A stretch of 64,000 nucleotides of DNA. It comes from Stigonema ocellatum SAG 48.90 = DSM 106950 (lineage in GTDB: Bacteria; Cyanobacteriota; Cyanobacteriia; Cyanobacteriales; Nostocaceae). Position numbers and translations under genes: made by a program. The stretch spans positions 28,028 to 92,027 of the forward strand of contig JADQBA010000021.1 of the NCBI GenBank assembly GCA_016903675.1. The letters are read 5' to 3'. Positions 61,933 to 64,000 of the stretch are shown here, piece by piece. Positions within the stretch are counted from its first letter, which is position 1. Every line of letters starts with the position of its first letter. Below the pieces are notes generated by a model, which did no database searches, was not told where the DNA came from, and worked only from the letters and a program-made list of their open reading frames with translations.

Positions 61933-64000
61933 ATATCAAGTCGGGGGTAGTCTGCCCATTGAAGCCCCTACCTACGTAACGCGACAAGCCGATACTGACT
62001 TTTACCAGGGCTTGAAGGCAGGGGAGTTTTGTTATGTACTCAATTCCCGGCAAATGGGTAAATCAAGCCTGCGAGTCAGAACGATGCAACGGTTGCAGGC
62101 AGAGGGTATAGCTTGTGCTGCTGTTGATATTACAGCTATTGGTGCATCGGATACTACTCCAGAACAGTGGTATGCTGGGGTGATAGATAGGATAGCGAAG
62201 AGTTTAAAGCTGGATGGAAAATTTAATTTAGACAACTGGTGGTTGAGTCACGCAAAGCTATCTCCTGTGTTGCTATTTAGCAAGTTTATTGAAGAAGTTT
62301 TACTTAAGTTGATTGAGCAAAACTTAGTGATTTTTGTAGACGAAATCGACAGTATTCTCAGCCTTAAATTCAACTTAGATGATTTTTTTGCTGTTATCCG
62401 TGACTGTTATAATCATCGAGCCGATAAGTTGGAATACCGACGACTCACATTTGCCCTGCTAGGGGTGGCAACTCCCTCAGATTTGATCCAAGACAGGCGA
62501 CGCACACCTTTTAATATTGGTAAAGCTATTGAATTGGCTGGCTTTGACTTACAATCAGCTAAACCGTTAGCTCAAGGTTTGGCAGTTAAAGCTACCAATC
62601 CCAAAGCTATGTTGCAAGCTGTATTGGATTGGACAGGGGGACACCCATTTTTGACACAAAAAGTTTGTAAGCTAATTCAAACTGCCGATTCTCCCCTTCC
62701 AGAGGATGCCGTTGCACAATGGGTAGAGGAGTTGGTGCAAACATTGGTAATTTATAACTGGGAGGGCTTTGATGAACCAGAGCATTTGAAGACGATACGC
62801 GATCGCATTTTACGGAGTGGCGGACAGCGTACAGGTCGTTTACTTGGATTATATCAGCAAGTTTTGCAACAAGGGGCGATCGCCGCAGATGGTAGTCTTG
62901 AACAAATGGAATTGCGGCTATCAGGATTGGTAGTCAGGCGTGAAGGGAAGTTGAAAGTTTACAACCGCATCTACGCAGCAGTTTTTAATCAGAGTTGGCT
63001 GGAAAAGGCACTAGCAGATTTGCGCCCTTATGCAGAAGCACTCACAGCTTGGGTAGATTCGGGTTATCAAGATGAATCTCGCCTGTTGCGGGGGCAGGCG
63101 TTGCAGAATGCCTTGGCATGGGCGACTGGTAAAAGCTTGGGCAATGTGGATTATGAGTTTTTAGCTGCCAGTCAAAAATTAGACAAAAGAGAAGTTGAAA
63201 ATGCTTTAGCAGTCAAAGAAGAAGAGGGACGAATATTAGCTCAAGCAAATGAGACATTAACCAAGGCGCAACGAAAAGCCAAGCGGCAGATTCGGATTGG
63301 GAGTACAATACTGGCATTGTCCATAATAGGAGCAATAATCGCAGGAGTACTAGCAGGTAATGCAACAAAACTTGCATGGGAAGCACAACAAGGCACTAAG
63401 CTTGAACAGGCAGGGGTTAGTGCTTTGCAGCAGTTTGAGTTTCAACAAATAGAACCATTACTGTCAGCTATGGATGCTGGACAAAGGTTGAAAGAACTGG
63501 TTAAAGACGGACGTTCTTTAGAACAGTATCCAGCTGCCAGTCCCATTTTGGCTTTACAAACAATTCTTGACAATATTCGAGAGCGGATTCAACTCACCGC
63601 TGTCAGAAGTGCCAGTTTTAGCCCGGACGGACAGCGCATCGTCACCGCATCATTGGACAACACCGCACGGGTGTGGGATTTATCCGGCAAGCAAATCGCC
63701 GTCCTCACCGGGCATCAGTATGGTGTCATCAGTGCCAGTTTTAGCCCGGACGGACAGCGCATCGTCACCGCATCATTGGACAAAACCGCACGGGTGTGGG
63801 ATTTATCCGGCAAGCAAATCGCCGTCCTCACCGGGCATCAGGGTTTTGTCATCAGTGCCAGTTTTAGCCCGGACGGACAGCGCATCGTCACCGCATCCGA
63901 TGACAAAACCGCACGGGTGTGGGATTTATCCGGCAAGCAAATCGCCGTCCTCACCGGGCATCAGAGTTGTGTCTACATTGGCAGTATTAGCCCGGACGGA
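61883..64000 (+). CDS. AAA-like/WD40 repeat protein, 5' part
   Basis: Open to the window edge, 706 codons so far, starting at ATG 61883. After a repeat-encoded start (NNTPPTPYHLPPTPYQ) comes the AAA_35 module: YQVGGSLPIEAPTYVTRQAD, VLNSRQMGKSSLRVRTM (P-loop), LVIFVDEIDSIL (Walker B) and WTGGHPFLTQKVC. A membrane-like helix lies around residues 475-495, followed by a coiled segment and WD40 blades whose units recur every 41 residues (FSPDGQRIVTAS, ARVWDLSGKQIAVLTGHQ). The first four blades start at 63611, 63734, 63857 and 63980. Cyanobacterial proteins of this design are probably regulatory or STAND-like. More blades must follow outside the window. Confidence 0.9.
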   Translation, partial: MNNTPPTPYHLPPTPYQYQVGGSLPIEAPTYVTRQADTDFYQGLKAGEFCYVLNSRQMGKSSLRVRTMQRLQAEGIACAAVDITAIGASDTTPEQWYAGVIDRIAKSLKLDGKFNLDNWWLSHAKLSPVLLFSKFIEEVLLKLIEQNLVIFVDEIDSILSLKFNLDDFFAVIRDCYNHRADKLEYRRLTFALLGVATPSDLIQDRRRTPFNIGKAIELAGFDLQSAKPLAQGLAVKATNPKAMLQAVLDWTGGHPFLTQKVCKLIQTADSPLPEDAVAQWVEELVQTLVIYNWEGFDEPEHLKTIRDRILRSGGQRTGRLLGLYQQVLQQGAIAADGSLEQMELRLSGLVVRREGKLKVYNRIYAAVFNQSWLEKALADLRPYAEALTAWVDSGYQDESRLLRGQALQNALAWATGKSLGNVDYEFLAASQKLDKREVENALAVKEEEGRILAQANETLTKAQRKAKRQIRIGSTILALSIIGAIIAGVLAGNATKLAWEAQQGTKLEQAGVSALQQFEFQQIEPLLSAMDAGQRLKELVKDGRSLEQYPAASPILALQTILDNIRERIQLTAVRSASFSPDGQRIVTASLDNTARVWDLSGKQIAVLTGHQYGVISASFSPDGQRIVTASLDKTARVWDLSGKQIAVLTGHQGFVISASFSPDGQRIVTASDDKTARVWDLSGKQIAVLTGHQSCVYIGSISPDG
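63611..64000 (+). repeat. 123-bp near-identical WD40 DNA repeats
   Basis: Three full units and the start of a fourth recur at exactly 123 bases (starts 63611, 63734, 63857, 63980). Within units nearly every base is identical, with variation concentrated at the Q-x-x-V loop and the SLDN/SLDK/SDDK segment. Near identity at synonymous sites indicates recent duplication or gene conversion. Confidence 0.93.

Overview
The window comes from a cyanobacterium, most likely a filamentous Nostocales-type strain. The evidence is the frequent GCGATCGC (HIP1-like) octamers, the heptanucleotide tandem repeats (STRR class) and palindromic intergenic elements, and gene families typical of that group: AAA-like/WD40 proteins, a kinase-AAA fusion, an NHL gene attached to a hyp operon, and SmtB/ZiaA-type metal control. 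No rRNA, tRNA or CRISPR array was seen. Species assignment is not possible from this window alone.

Layout. 0.4-2.7 kb: a broken ImmA/IrrE protease fragment and a two-gene AAA ATPase + DUF4276 (Toprim-like) unit. 3.9-8.9 kb: an alkaline phosphatase and, convergent to it, a Zn/Cd-type P1B ATPase with its divergent SmtB/ArsR repressor and a recognisable operator. 8.9-14.1 kb: a GAF/PAS/GGDEF cyclase, a Gdt1-family Mn exporter behind a yybP-ykoY-type Mn riboswitch, and an animal-type haem peroxidase. 14.7-17.4 kb: a cbiMNQO cobalt (or nickel) importer. 17.6-22.5 kb: a doc toxin fragment, then a class II lanthipeptide precursor and LanM synthetase separated by a large palindrome, then a DUF3011 secreted protein. 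22.9-44.4 kb: a Wzx/Wzy-type exopolysaccharide locus of 16 genes on the minus strand (BY-kinase, aminotransferase, methyltransferases, HAD, FemAB-like, ATP-grasp, phosphosugar transferase, four glycosyltransferases, polymerase, GH28, flippase, CapD). 45.1-48.3 kb: an unrecognised protein, a LuxR-type regulator and two gene fragments. 48.5-57.3 kb: the minus-strand extended hyp operon (two small membrane proteins, NHL protein, hypF-C-D-E-A-B) for [NiFe]-hydrogenase maturation; no hydrogenase structural gene lies in the window. 57.7-64 kb: a yhcG nuclease pseudogene split by a HEARO-like structured-RNA element, a Ser/Thr kinase-AAA protein, an IVP-type four-helix protein and the 5' part of an AAA-WD40 protein that runs off the end.

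Metal handling recurs: Zn/Cd export, Mn export, Co/Ni import and Ni insertion into hydrogenase. The second theme is repeat invasion of genes. Heptamer repeats form the C-terminal codons of two convergent genes, the N-terminus of the AAA-WD40 protein, and an in-frame insertion of about 87 residues in hypF. Palindromic elements sit between lanA and lanM and between hypE and hypA.

The most interesting items are the HypF insertion, the HEARO-like element, the lanthipeptide pair, the Mn riboswitch and the ATPase-DUF4276 unit.
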